A DNA stretch of 41,983 nt from Pseudomonas taeanensis MS-3 (GCF_000498575.2 NZ_AWSQ01000001.1:1695165-1737147), one strand, 5' to 3'; counted from the first letter of the stretch, positions 32,452 to 41,643 are shown. Numbers and translations are program-made. The notes: generated by a model from the sequence alone, not told the origin.

Positions 32452-35285
32452 GCCATTTTCCCTCGTTGCTTCTTCGGCGTAGCCTTCGCTGTGTCTGCTG
32501 TCATCTTGGTGTAGAGATCAAACAGCTTCTCCAGCCGTTCGGTGTCGTTCTTGAAACGGCGGCCGATGTATATCCGCTCCAGCACTTCATCGTTGCGCTC
32601 GTGTGCGTGGCGCAGGTTATCCGGCATGGTTTCCGGGTCGTATAGGTCAGCGATGGTGGCGGGGAAGTGGACTTCGCGGGCCAGCAGAATGTCCTCAGCG
32701 CAACGGGTCAAGTCTGCCTTGTTTTGTTCGGTGAGTAGCGGTACGGGGAATGTGTTCCAGCCGAGGGTATTGGAGTAGCGGTAGTCAGTTTTCATCTTCC
32801 CGCAGATGGTGGCAACCCAGACCAAATGTAGGCGGCTAGCGATGAGTGCCATGCACCAGCGTGGGGCGTCATAAAAGGCGAATGCCTCTGTCACGATGGC
32901 GCCGCGTGGAAATATAGATACGGGTAGATAATCACGCTGTTCCGAAGATGTTTTGGCAACAATCATTACATCTTCAGCACCTGTTTGCCGAACCTCTCCG
33001 AATCTGTATGGCGCATCGCCAAGCTTTTTCGTCGCAGCTCGATCACTTGACTGGCGTTTTTCTTGCACGCTCTCAAAGCGGGTCTGGAGCCAGATATTGG
33101 CAGAAGCATCTTCGTAATCTGCTTGGCGTACCCAGATGCAGCGCCGCTCAATACCATTAATAAATTCTTTCGTGCCTAATGCCGGACGAATAAATTTCGG
33201 TTGCACTTCATGTTGCTTAATCGCTGACGTTGCATCATCAAAGCTCATCAATAGGTGGCCGCCATCATTCGGCATGCTGCCGAAGCTCATTTCTGCAAGC
33301 CCACTTATTGGGGATGATCTAGGCGCAACAATGACATTCTTGGCAGGAATCAGGTAGGGGTTGATGTTTTCAACATCTTTTACGGTGAGCGTTCCTTCCT
33401 TCTCTGCAAGAAACAGCCTCCGGCGTTTACTGGCCTGATTTGAAAGGCCAATAATCACTACCGTCACACCTGCATTTTTTGAAGCCAAATTTTTCCACTT
33501 GAAAGAAGTGTGTGCGAACGCTATTTCGTACCCTTCCGCTAAGATCAGTGGCCACAAAATCGGAACCTGCTGGCCTTGGCAGATCGAGTTAGTTGTCACG
33601 AGCGCGGTTGCAGTTTTAGTCTGTTTTCCGTAATCAACAGCCTTCATAAACCAACCAGCGACATAGTCCAGCGTTCCAAATGTGCTCGTGCGCTTTTCAA
33701 AGACAAGCTTCAAGTCCGCTTTACGACTTTCAGCTTCTTTCTTCAGTCGTTCCTTTTGCTCGTTGCTCGCGTCCTTAGGCGGCTTGACGTTTGAGCCAAC
33801 GTACGGTGGATTACCGCAAATATATGTTTCGCCACCCTCATTCTCGAAATCTATCTCCGCTTGATTCAGCGGCGTGCCAAATAAGTCATCGGCAACTACT
33901 TTGACGCCCGTGCCGGTAGGTGGGCAAATGCTCAACCAATCCAGCCTCAACGCATTGCCGCAAACAATCCAGTTTTGCGCATCCAGAGGCAAAAACTCAG
34001 CCAGAGCATCCTGTTGACCGCGATACAGCACGTCGCATTGAAACTCGGCGATGATCAGCGCCAGACGGGCAATTTCAGCCGGGAAGTCGCGTAGCTCGAT
34101 ACCGCGGAAGTTGGTCAGCGGTATTTCGGATTTGTTGTGAGCTTCTCCCCGGCGATGATTGATTTCCGCCTCGATCTCGCGCATTTGCTTGTAGGCGATA
34201 ACCAGGAAGTTGCCGGAGCCACAGGCTGGGTCGAACACACGAATATGTGCCATACGCTTGCGTAGGTTCAGAAGCTTGGCCCTGTTGTCGCCAGCCGCCT
34301 CCAGTTGCGCCCGTAGATCATCCAGAAACAGTGGGTTCAACACCTTCAGGATGTTGGGCACGCTGGTGTAATGCATGCCTAGTGCGCCGCGCTCCTCATC
34401 GTCGGCGACAGCTTGGATCATGCTGCCGAAGATGTCTGGGTTGATTTTTTTCCAGTTCAGATTGCCGGCGTGTACCAGGTAAGTGCGTGCCATGCGGGTG
34501 AAGCGCGGTACTTCGGTGCTGCCTGAGAACAAGCCGCCATTCACATAAGGGAAGGTGTTGGCCCAGCTGGGCAGGCGCGGCTGAGCGGTTGCCCGTTCGG
34601 CCAGCTTGATGTTCATGGCACGGAAAATTTCCGACAGCACCTGGTCGGTGTTGGAGCCCGCGCGCTCGCTGAACTGTTCAACCGTTTTGGTAAACAGACC
34701 GTCGCCATTGAAAATATCGGTGTCTTCGGCAAAGAAGCAGAACACTAGGCGCGCCATAAAGTGGTTCATGTCGGCGCGGCGCTCGGCTCTGGCCCAGTCC
34801 GGGTTCTCGTTCAGCAGCTCGACGTACAGCTTGTTAAGGCGGCTGGTGGCGCGCACGTCGATGGGGTTGTCCTTGATCTCCTTGATAGTGGAGATGCCGG
34901 CCAGCGGCAGCAGGAAACCGAAATGGTTGGGAAAGTCCGGGTAGTCGCAGGTGATGGTTTCACCCGTGATCAGCTCTTCGGCCTCCAGCGTTTGCCCGTC
35001 GGTGGCAAGGATGAACTTGGCTTTGGCTTTTGTGGTGGCCGGGCTGACGCGCAAGGCCTTGAGCGTGTCGCCCACGGTGCCGGGCTCGCATGCGGCAATA
35101 TGAATGTTGCTGCGCAGTAGTACGCCGCCGGGTACGTCCGAGGCGTTGTTGTTGCCAGCGCGCAGGCGCTTGAGCGCGGTTTCCTTGTTGCCGAATGCAG
35201 CTAAGAAGGTGAACGGAAACTCCGCCGCGTCAAAGGGCTCAAGGGCCAGGTCCGAAATGGCGGACTCAATTTCTACTGCATTCAT
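32448..35285 (-). CDS. adenine-specific DNA methyltransferase, MmeI/YeeA-like
   Basis: The 945-residue protein has SAM motif I VFDPACGSGNF (350-360) and the amino-methyltransferase motif NPPY (492-495), expected for N6-adenine methylation. Regions typical of MmeI-like type IIL enzymes surround these: NHFMARLVFCFFAEDTDIF, ALGMHYTSVPNILKVLNPLF, and a C-terminal target-recognition part. The N-terminal end lacks an obvious D...ExK nuclease motif. Modification would therefore be here, and cutting would be done by the nucleases encoded downstream. It is the first gene of the operon and sets the self-mark in the proposed system. Confidence 0.88.
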   Translation of the reverse strand: MNAVEIESAISDLALEPFDAAEFPFTFLAAFGNKETALKRLRAGNNNASDVPGGVLLRSNIHIAACEPGTVGDTLKALRVSPATTKAKAKFILATDGQTLEAEELITGETITCDYPDFPNHFGFLLPLAGISTIKEIKDNPIDVRATSRLNKLYVELLNENPDWARAERRADMNHFMARLVFCFFAEDTDIFNGDGLFTKTVEQFSERAGSNTDQVLSEIFRAMNIKLAERATAQPRLPSWANTFPYVNGGLFSGSTEVPRFTRMARTYLVHAGNLNWKKINPDIFGSMIQAVADDEERGALGMHYTSVPNILKVLNPLFLDDLRAQLEAAGDNRAKLLNLRKRMAHIRVFDPACGSGNFLVIAYKQMREIEAEINHRRGEAHNKSEIPLTNFRGIELRDFPAEIARLALIIAEFQCDVLYRGQQDALAEFLPLDAQNWIVCGNALRLDWLSICPPTGTGVKVVADDLFGTPLNQAEIDFENEGGETYICGNPPYVGSNVKPPKDASNEQKERLKKEAESRKADLKLVFEKRTSTFGTLDYVAGWFMKAVDYGKQTKTATALVTTNSICQGQQVPILWPLILAEGYEIAFAHTSFKWKNLASKNAGVTVVIIGLSNQASKRRRLFLAEKEGTLTVKDVENINPYLIPAKNVIVAPRSSPISGLAEMSFGSMPNDGGHLLMSFDDATSAIKQHEVQPKFIRPALGTKEFINGIERRCIWVRQADYEDASANIWLQTRFESVQEKRQSSDRAATKKLGDAPYRFGEVRQTGAEDVMIVAKTSSEQRDYLPVSIFPRGAIVTEAFAFYDAPRWCMALIASRLHLVWVATICGKMKTDYRYSNTLGWNTFPVPLLTEQNKADLTRCAEDILLAREVHFPATIADLYDPETMPDNLRHAHERNDEVLERIYIGRRFKNDTERLEKLFDLYTKMTADTAKATPKKQRGKMA

Positions 35286-35769
35286 GGTTTACCACTGTCC
35301 AGATCGCTGATGCGCGAAGGCGGCGATTTTAGCCGCTAAAATTTTTTGGTGATGGCTCCATCCCGGCCGGCACATGCCGCTCTGTCGGCTTGGCGTCAGC
35401 ATCGGCTACTCAGTTCTGCTCAGCCGTATCGGTTTATGCCGGATGCCACTGGATGCGACAGCCGAGCGCCCTGAGCCAGTGACCGGGGAATCAACCACTA
35501 CACGATGCCGGGGATGATAAAGGAAGGCGCTTCTGTAATGCGAAAAAGCCGCAGATGGCAGGGCTGGCGGGATTCGTCGAATCGAGTTTACGGTAGCTGT
35601 CCGTAACCAATATGGCTTCGGCGCTTTCACTCAGGAGGCTATGTCGCCTCCTGAGCTTCTCTTTTTTATTTTCTCTTTCTTTTTAGCGGCTCAGCCTGAG
35701 CTGGATTCCAGCGCGATGGAGCTCTAGGTGAGATCCATCCAGATGGTACACAGCTCAGGTTGATACGTG
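35286..35769. other. intergenic region with a plus-strand terminator
   Basis: No supported protein gene lies here. It must hold the promoter of the minus-strand methylase operon; no clear boxes were identified. A strong plus-strand terminator sits near its end, suggesting an unannotated transcript running rightward. Confidence 0.5.
35630..35667 (+). terminator. strong intrinsic terminator, plus strand
   Basis: 10-bp perfect stem CTCAGGAGGC/GCCTCCTGAG (35630-35639 with 35646-35655), loop TATGTC, then CTTCTCTTTTTT. No plus-strand gene is seen upstream. Confidence 0.8.
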
Positions 35770-35785
35770 TCACTCTGAGCTGTGT
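35748..35785. repeat. 11-bp inverted repeat at the end of the HTH gene
   Basis: ACACAGCTCAG (35748-35758) and CTGAGCTGTGT (35775-35785), 16-nt loop. It overlaps the stop of the minus-strand HTH gene; no U-run follows, so it may be a protein-binding site or a weak terminator. Confidence 0.65.
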
Positions 35786-36360
35786 ATAAGATCGCTACGG
35801 CGATTGAGGTTTCTACGCAGCGTTTCTCGAATGCCGGCTGGCAGTCGATCTAGGTCGGTGTGCAATGAGCCTAAATCGATCTGGGAATTACCACCTGCTA
35901 GATTGATTTGTATATTCAGGCGCTCGATATTCAGTGTTCGCGTACTTGCGAGATCGCCAGCGATCATGGCTTTTTTAAGCTCAGTAACGGTCTGCTGGGC
36001 GCGATCCGGCACGTAATCCCAGGTTACTACGGTATGTGGTAAGCCGGCCTGAGTAACCTGGACCTTTTCGCGTAGGGTGTAGTGATTAGATCGGCCGCAC
36101 TTTTTCTTTGCGATGAAACCTGCTTTTTCGAGAACCCCTAATGCCCGTTTGACCTGTGCCTGACTGACTCCAGACTGTTCGGAAATCCGTTGGATGCCCG
36201 GTTTCGATAATCCATGGTCGAAATTGGCGTGTGCCTTGATGACGGCATAAACCGTAAACGCATGGGGCCCGATTCGGGCGACATCACCCTGATCAATCAT
36301 GGCCCTGAAGACATGAAACCACTGGGTCTGTGCGCGCAGTGGGACGGAGGTGTTAGTCAT
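35770..36360 (-). CDS. helix-turn-helix replication/regulatory protein of the island
   Basis: The 196-residue protein has a winged helix-turn-helix near residues 40-95 (SKPGIQRISEQSGVSQAQVK, RALGVLEKAGFIAKK). A charged C-terminal region follows (DLASTRTLNIERLNIQINLA). Proteins of this type sit beside AlpA and the integrase in Pseudomonas islands and are often annotated as replication initiators or regulators. Its ATG overlaps the end of the AlpA gene by eight bases and has a GGGAGG site. The exact role is unknown. Confidence 0.7.
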   Translation of the reverse strand: MTNTSVPLRAQTQWFHVFRAMIDQGDVARIGPHAFTVYAVIKAHANFDHGLSKPGIQRISEQSGVSQAQVKRALGVLEKAGFIAKKKCGRSNHYTLREKVQVTQAGLPHTVVTWDYVPDRAQQTVTELKKAMIAGDLASTRTLNIERLNIQINLAGGNSQIDLGSLHTDLDRLPAGIRETLRRNLNRRSDLIHSSE

Positions 36361-36592
36361 TGTTATGCCTCCCACGTAGCTGTACGCGCGGCCGGCTCAG
36401 GATCCAGGCAGATATCTCCGTGCTGAGCCAGCCAACCGATCTGCTGCTGCCTAGATCATATGGAGTAGGGAATTTTCCCGCAGCTATGTCGCGATAGATC
36501 GTGGATCTCTTTTTCCCGACCGCGAGCTCAACCTCGGGCAGGCGTAGGAAACGTGGTTCCTCTGGGCTGGGTGCAATAGTTCGTGCTGACAT
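36353..36592 (-). CDS. AlpA-family DNA-binding regulator
   Basis: The 79-residue protein has the AlpA/MerR-like helix-turn-helix (FLRLPEVELAVGKKRSTIYR, DIAAGKFPTPYDLGSSRSVG, WLSTEISAWI). These small proteins activate or assist excision of P4-like islands by controlling the integrase. It lies upstream of the HTH gene in an overlapping pair, about 470 bases downstream of the integrase gene on the same strand. Confidence 0.9.
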   Translation of the reverse strand: MSARTIAPSPEEPRFLRLPEVELAVGKKRSTIYRDIAAGKFPTPYDLGSSRSVGWLSTEISAWILSRPRVQLRGRHNND

Positions 36593-37060
36593 TTGATTGG
36601 TGCTCAGGCGGTGGCGTTGCAGCAGTCCTCAAGTGCTGCAATACGCGTATGTATTGGGAGTGGCGCTCGGATTTTCCTACTGCAAAGCAGGGGCGTTTGT
36701 CGGGCCCAGTGCTACGGGCCTCCGAGATTTATTGCCGGCGGCAGCTGTGCGGATGACAGCTGAGGCTGTGTCTTTGGCGTGGGGGAGAGGAAAGACCCTG
36801 CTGGTACGGAATAGGAGTCCGTAAGTTTCTTTAGCAGCCTTGCTGCAGGCGAGCAGGCGAGCAGGCGCAAAAGGCCCTGCGAGATGCTGGCGATACCCCG
36901 ATGAGGTGGCCAGAAAGTCCATTTGCTAACAGCAGATGGACTTCGGATTCTTAACGCCGTAACCGGGGCAGCGTGACGATCCCATGGAGTCCTATGAACG
37001 TCCGAGGGATGCCAGATTTTTACCAAGCGGGGATCGGTATTGCAAGCCCAAGCAGTGAGC
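36593..37060. other. gap between AlpA and integrase genes, with a small tandem repeat
   Basis: No supported gene. GCAGGCGA is present twice in tandem followed by GCAGGCGC (36845-36868). The AlpA promoter should lie near 36600-36700, but no confident boxes were seen. Confidence 0.5.
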
Positions 37061-38266
37061 TCAGGCCTTGATCGCATCTAGGTAATCTGACCAGCGCTGC
37101 ATCATGTCGCGGCGCTCTGGCAGAAATGATGTTCGGTCATATGCGCGGCCCAGTGGATTTTTTACCGTGTGAGCAAGCTGATGCTCCAGAAGATCGGGGC
37201 GAAACCCCAGCACCTCAGCACCTATGGTTCTCGCGGTCGCACGAAAGCCGTGCCCTGTCATTTCGTCGCCACTGATGTCCATGCGGCGTAACGCGCTGAG
37301 GACGGCATTGTTGGACATCGGTCGGTCGCCTCCTCGTGCCGATGGGAAGGCATATCGATGTCTGCCAGTTAGTGGTTTCAGTTCGCGCAGAACGGCGACT
37401 GCTTGTTGGCTGAGAGGAACCAAATGATCCGGCCGATCCTGTTTGGTGGCAGTAAGGCCCTTCATTTTCTGGCCAGGAATCAACCACTCGCCAGCATCCA
37501 GATTCACCTCCGACCATTCCATGTGTCGAAGGTCTCCGGGCCGGCAGAACAGCAACGGGGCCAGTTTTAACGCACAACAAACAGGCATCGTTCCGCTGTA
37601 GCTGTCCAGTGCTTTGAGCAGTGCGCCGAGTTTTTCAGGATCGGTCACGGCAGCAAAGTGTTTCACCCGCTTGGCTGGGAGCGTACGTGATAGATTCCCA
37701 ATCTGGTTGGGAGGGGTGATGCCGGCAGCTTCGGCGAACTCGAAAATCTGTTTGTAGATCTGGGCTACACGACGCGCCGTCTCGCGAGCGCCGCGCTTGA
37801 TAATGCGTTGCAGATTTTCGACCAGCATGGGCGTGTTGATGCTGCTGATTGGTAGCTTTCCCAACCAGGGGTAGGCGTTGAGCTTAAGGCGCTGCCGCAC
37901 CGTGCGGGTGTACTCCGGATCCCAGGATGACTCGCGAATAGTGAGCCATTGCTTAGCGACCGATTCAAAGGTGTGCTGGTGATCGAGCTGGCTGACCACC
38001 TTGGCCATGCGTCTTTGCAGCGACGGGTCATGGCCACCTGCGAGCTGGACACGAGCATCATCACGCTTGCGCCGGGCCTCCTGCAGGCCGACCTCTGGAT
38101 AAACGCCAAGCGCCAGGCGTTTTTCCTTTCCCAGAAAACGGTACTTCAAGCGCCAGTAACGGCCTCCGTTGGGCTGCACTTCCAGGTACAAACCCTGCTC
38201 GTCATACAGGCGGTAAGGCTTGTCTTGGGGTTTGGCGTTGCGGCAGTTGATGTCTTTCAGGGGCAT
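37061..38266 (-). CDS. P4-type tyrosine integrase
   Basis: The 401-residue integrase has the N-terminal DUF4102 arm-binding domain (YRLYDEQGLYLEVQPNGGRY, WRLKYRFLGKEKRLALGVYP) and a catalytic domain. The catalytic motifs are CRPGDLRHMEW (Arg), GHGFRATARTI (His/Arg), the LAHTVKNPLGRAYDRT region and the terminal Tyr of that block. ATG 38266 is preferred; GTG 38275 is possible. It points away from ssrA, with its start 174 bases from the tmRNA 3' end. Integrases of this group often use the 3' ends of tRNA or tmRNA genes. It is the recombinase of the element occupying this locus. Confidence 0.95.
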   Translation of the reverse strand: MPLKDINCRNAKPQDKPYRLYDEQGLYLEVQPNGGRYWRLKYRFLGKEKRLALGVYPEVGLQEARRKRDDARVQLAGGHDPSLQRRMAKVVSQLDHQHTFESVAKQWLTIRESSWDPEYTRTVRQRLKLNAYPWLGKLPISSINTPMLVENLQRIIKRGARETARRVAQIYKQIFEFAEAAGITPPNQIGNLSRTLPAKRVKHFAAVTDPEKLGALLKALDSYSGTMPVCCALKLAPLLFCRPGDLRHMEWSEVNLDAGEWLIPGQKMKGLTATKQDRPDHLVPLSQQAVAVLRELKPLTGRHRYAFPSARGGDRPMSNNAVLSALRRMDISGDEMTGHGFRATARTIGAEVLGFRPDLLEHQLAHTVKNPLGRAYDRTSFLPERRDMMQRWSDYLDAIKA

Positions 38267-38305
38267 TGGGGGCACATCCTCTCCGAGCGAGCTGATGAGC
38301 GTTTT

Positions 38306-38368
38306 ATGCCCCCATATATGCCCCCGTCAACCGTGGGATGCCCTGGGATTAGGTGGGAAAACGTGGGC
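38306..38368. promoter_or_regulatory. candidate integrase arm sites / phased repeats
   Basis: ATGCCCCC occurs at 38306-38313 and 38318-38325. TGGGA/TGGGC elements then start at 38334, 38344, 38354 and 38364, exactly 10 bases apart and so on one face of the helix. They lie between the integrase start and ssrA, where arm-type binding sites and the int promoter are expected. Confidence 0.55.
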
Positions 38369-38373
38369 AATAA

Positions 38374-38415
38374 AAAAGCCGTAACGCTTTGATTTATCTA
38401 GGCTTTACGGCTTTT
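38374..38415 (-). terminator. ssrA terminator (bidirectional hairpin)
   Basis: 11-bp stem AAAAGCCGTAA/TTACGGCTTTT with a 20-nt loop, 25 bases beyond the tmRNA 3' end. Read on the minus strand it is followed by a six-T run. Confidence 0.85.
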
Positions 38416-38439
38416 CTGGGTCTTCCTGGGAAGACAAAA

Positions 38440-38827
38440 TGGTGGAGCCGGGGGGATTTGAACCCCCGTCCGCCAGTACTCCGCTGTTGGTTCTACATGC
38501 TTAGCCGTGTCTACTGAGTTAACCCTTGGCCGCCCGACGGGCAGGGTGCTTTGGGCGAGTTGTGTAATGTTTAGCCGTTTCGTCCACAACGTACTACGCG
38601 GCGATTCTGTTCTGCATGACAATCATTTCGGGTTTACAGACATCCCCTAATGATTGCTGGAGCCGAAGCTACCAGAAGTGCGACTAGGCTGCTTACGCAG
38701 CTAGTTGAGCACCGTAATTGTCATCATTGGCAATTATGGATTTTTGCAACAGTTTATTTACGAGTTCTGTTACCAACTCGGCATGCCCCTCGAGTTTTGT
38801 TACCGGCGTCGAATCCTAATCGGCCCC
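38440..38827 (-). ncRNA. ssrA: transfer-messenger RNA (tmRNA)
   Basis: On the minus strand the 5' end reads GGGGCCGATTAGGATTCGAC and the 3' end reads GGTTCAAATCCCCCCGGCTCC followed by ACCA-type ending, forming the tRNA-like half. The tag reading frame at 38693-38731 encodes ANDDNYGAQLAA followed by TAA, preceded by the resume alanine codon in the usual context. tmRNA rescues stalled ribosomes and tags the unfinished protein for degradation. The 388-base length and the pseudoknot-rich middle fit. Its 3' end is a known integration target, matching the adjacent integrase. Confidence 0.96.
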
Positions 38828-38975
38828 AAAACAGTAGTGCGTGAAGCTAGGTGCTCAGTGTACGGCAAAGGTTGCGCAGCGTCGACCCAGCGATTGTCCA
38901 GCGGACGCTGTAGGCAGAGTGCGGCTATGATTGTGGGCTAGAGCTGCAGCAATGTCTTTGGGAAGAGACCTTACT

Positions 38976-41477
38976 ATGTCGCGCGAGTCGCGTTACCCCT
39001 TGCGTCAGTGGATTTGGCGCGCGTTCGTACAGAGTGCATTGATTCCGCTGATTCTGGTGGAATCGGTATTAATTACAGTCTACTTGCTGAGCAATGCGGC
39101 TATTCGTGACGCGCAGATTGAGCATTTGCAGCAGAGCGCGCTGGAAGATTTGTCTGCGGCGGTGGTACGAGAGGGGCAGATCATTGACAGCCGCCTGCGT
39201 TCAGCCGAGTCGCAGGTTCAGGTTTTCCGTGATGCTGCGCAGCGGGCCTTGCAAAACACCGACTTTCAGCCCGATGAGGTGGAGCGTCGGCGGCATGCCA
39301 CGACTGCCAATGGGGTGTTCTACAGCCGTACCGACGATGGTAGAGCGGCCTCGTTCTACGCCAATAGCACCCCGCCGGAGCAGCAGGATAGGGCCAAGGC
39401 CTTGCGCCTGTCACAGCTCGATCCGCTGATGAGCTCAATCCGTGCGGCCAATCCTCTGGTCGCGGCGATCTATTTCAACAGTTGGGACAGCTATAACCGT
39501 ATTTATCCATTCTTCATGACGCCTGAGCAGTATCCGCACGATCTTGTGATACCGGATTACAACTTCTATTACCTCGCCGACGCTCAGCACAACCCGGAGC
39601 GCAAGGTGGCGTGGACTGATGTCTATCTGGATCCGGCGGGACTGGGCTGGATGATGTCGGTGATCGCGCCGGTGTACCGCAATGATTTTCTCGAGGGGGT
39701 GGTGGGGCTGGACATCACCGTCGGGCAAATGCTCAACGAAATCGGTGAGCTGGATGTGCCCTGGCAGGGTTATGCCATGCTGGTCAGTCGCGACCACAAC
39801 ATCATGGCGTTGCCACAGGCAGGGGAGCAAGACTTTGGGCTGCGTGAGCTGACCCAGTACTCCTACGATGAGGCGGTGCGTCGCGAGGTGCTCAAGCCTG
39901 AGGATTTCAATCTGAGCAAGCGTGCGGATATGCAGCCGCTGTTGCAGGCCATGGCGGATGGGCAGGGGCATGTTCAGGAGGTCCTGCTCGGTGGCCGCAA
40001 GCAGTTGGTGGCCTGGAGCGAGATTCCGCAAACTGGTTGGCGCCTACTGCTGGTAGTGGATGAGGATAGTATTTTCAGCGAAACCAACCGGCTGGCTGAG
40101 CGCTATTTGCAGATCGGTTATCTGTTGATCGGCGGTTTGGCCCTGTTCTATCTGTTGTTTTTCGCCTGGATGTGGATGCGCTCGCGCCGTTTGAGCGATG
40201 AGCTGGCGCAGCCGATTGCCGGCGTTGTCGGAATGATGCGCCGGCTTGGGCAAGGCGATTTTCACCCCAGTGCGCCGAGCAGCCAGATCGAGGAACTGGC
40301 TTTCATGGCCCAGGCAGTGCAACAGACCGGTGAGCAATTGCAGGCCAGCGAGACCGAGCGCCAGGAGGCAAAGAGCATTCTGCAGCTGGTGCTGGAAAGC
40401 ACTACAGAGAGTCTCTGGGAGGTGGATGCGCAGAACATGACCATCAAGCTCAGCGAGCGCTTCCTCAAGCGCTTTGGCCTGACGGTCGAATGCATGAGTT
40501 TCAGTGAGTTCAACTTGCGCGTGCACCCGGATGACCTGGAGCGCATCCGTCATTTGCGTCAGCTATTCGCGGCCAGTGGCGAAGATGATTTCGAGGCCGA
40601 GTATCGCTATGCCGACTCGCAGGGCGGATACGCTTGGCTTCTGAGTCGCGGCAAAGTGCTGGAGCGCAATGCCGAGGGCCGGGCCTTGCGTATTGCCGGT
40701 ACCCATGTCGATATCACGCGCCTCAAACAGGTGCAGGAGGAGTTGCGTCGCGCGAGCCTGGAGGCTCAGGCCGCGAGTCAGGCCAAAAGCCGTTTCTTGT
40801 CGAGCATGAGCCATGAGCTGCGCACGCCGTTGAACGCTATTTTTGGCTTTGGTCAATTGATCGAAATGGAGGCGCAAGAAAAGCCGGATGCTCAGCAGGA
40901 GGCGGATTACGCGCGGGAGATTGTCAGGGCCAGCCGTCACCTGACCTCTCTGGTCGATGACATTCTCGACCTGTCGAGCATCGAAAACCGTCGTCAGCAG
41001 CTGCAATTACAGCCGGTGGAAGTAGGGGCGTTGTTGCAAGGTTGTGCCGAGCTGGTACAGCCAGAGGTCCAGCAGCGGGGTTTGCAATTACAGATGATGG
41101 CCGCGACCGATGCGTCTTTGTATGTCCAGGCCGATGAGCGGCGCTTACGCCAGGTGATCCTCAACTTGCTGTCGAATGCGATCAAGTACAACGGCCCGCA
41201 GGGGCTGATATGTCTCGGTTACGAAGTACGCTCGGATTGTGTGCGGATGTGGGTCGAGGATACCGGCTCGGGGCTGACTGTCGAGCAGCAGGCTCAGCTA
41301 TTCCAGCCGTTCCAACGCCTGGGCCGGGAGAACTCGAACATACCTGGAACCGGCATTGGTCTGGTGCTGTGCCACGAGTTGTCCAGCTTGATGGGTGGCG
41401 AGATGGGTTTTCATAGCACCGCTGGCAGCGGGAGCCGGTTCTGGATTGACTTGCCAAGCGCGGCTGCGCCGGAGTAA
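38976..41477 (+). CDS. membrane sensor histidine kinase (dCache-HAMP-PAS-HisKA-HATPase)
   Basis: The 833-residue kinase has a first membrane segment (about 14-38), a large periplasmic sensing region resembling a dCache domain (to about 380), and a second membrane segment (YLLIGGLALFYLLFFAW). A HAMP-like linker and a PAS domain (about 470-590) follow. The HisKA domain has His613 in SMSHELRTPLNAI, and the ATPase domain has the N box NLLSNAIKYN, DTGSGL and GTGIGLVL. No receiver or output domain is attached, so it should phosphorylate a separate regulator not seen here. ATG 38976 has GGAAGAG upstream; ATG 38952 is an alternative. It seems to be core chromosome beyond the island. Confidence 0.92.
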   Translation: MSRESRYPLRQWIWRAFVQSALIPLILVESVLITVYLLSNAAIRDAQIEHLQQSALEDLSAAVVREGQIIDSRLRSAESQVQVFRDAAQRALQNTDFQPDEVERRRHATTANGVFYSRTDDGRAASFYANSTPPEQQDRAKALRLSQLDPLMSSIRAANPLVAAIYFNSWDSYNRIYPFFMTPEQYPHDLVIPDYNFYYLADAQHNPERKVAWTDVYLDPAGLGWMMSVIAPVYRNDFLEGVVGLDITVGQMLNEIGELDVPWQGYAMLVSRDHNIMALPQAGEQDFGLRELTQYSYDEAVRREVLKPEDFNLSKRADMQPLLQAMADGQGHVQEVLLGGRKQLVAWSEIPQTGWRLLLVVDEDSIFSETNRLAERYLQIGYLLIGGLALFYLLFFAWMWMRSRRLSDELAQPIAGVVGMMRRLGQGDFHPSAPSSQIEELAFMAQAVQQTGEQLQASETERQEAKSILQLVLESTTESLWEVDAQNMTIKLSERFLKRFGLTVECMSFSEFNLRVHPDDLERIRHLRQLFAASGEDDFEAEYRYADSQGGYAWLLSRGKVLERNAEGRALRIAGTHVDITRLKQVQEELRRASLEAQAASQAKSRFLSSMSHELRTPLNAIFGFGQLIEMEAQEKPDAQQEADYAREIVRASRHLTSLVDDILDLSSIENRRQQLQLQPVEVGALLQGCAELVQPEVQQRGLQLQMMAATDASLYVQADERRLRQVILNLLSNAIKYNGPQGLICLGYEVRSDCVRMWVEDTGSGLTVEQQAQLFQPFQRLGRENSNIPGTGIGLVLCHELSSLMGGEMGFHSTAGSGSRFWIDLPSAAAPE

Positions 41478-41643
41478 TAGGCCTTGCAGTGGCTGGCCTG
41501 GATTTAGCGGGTGGCAATAGTCCGTGCTGTCAGTGCCGACAACAAGGTGGCGTAGGGAGGTGGTTTTATGAGGCGCTGTTAGGCCGATAAATTGAAACTG
41601 CCTAACAGCGCTGGCGGGTTGTTAATACTGGAAGGCCCGAAGT

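Noticed and set aside
28099..35285. DISARM, BREX or classical type I restriction
   Set aside because: The required drmA/drmB/drmC, pglZ/brxC or hsdS/hsdR genes are not present; only the methylase-helicase theme is shared.
35480..35530. tRNA-like sequence on the minus strand (GTGTAGTGGTTGATTCCCC)
   Set aside because: No acceptor stem, anticodon arm or T-arm could be built around it.
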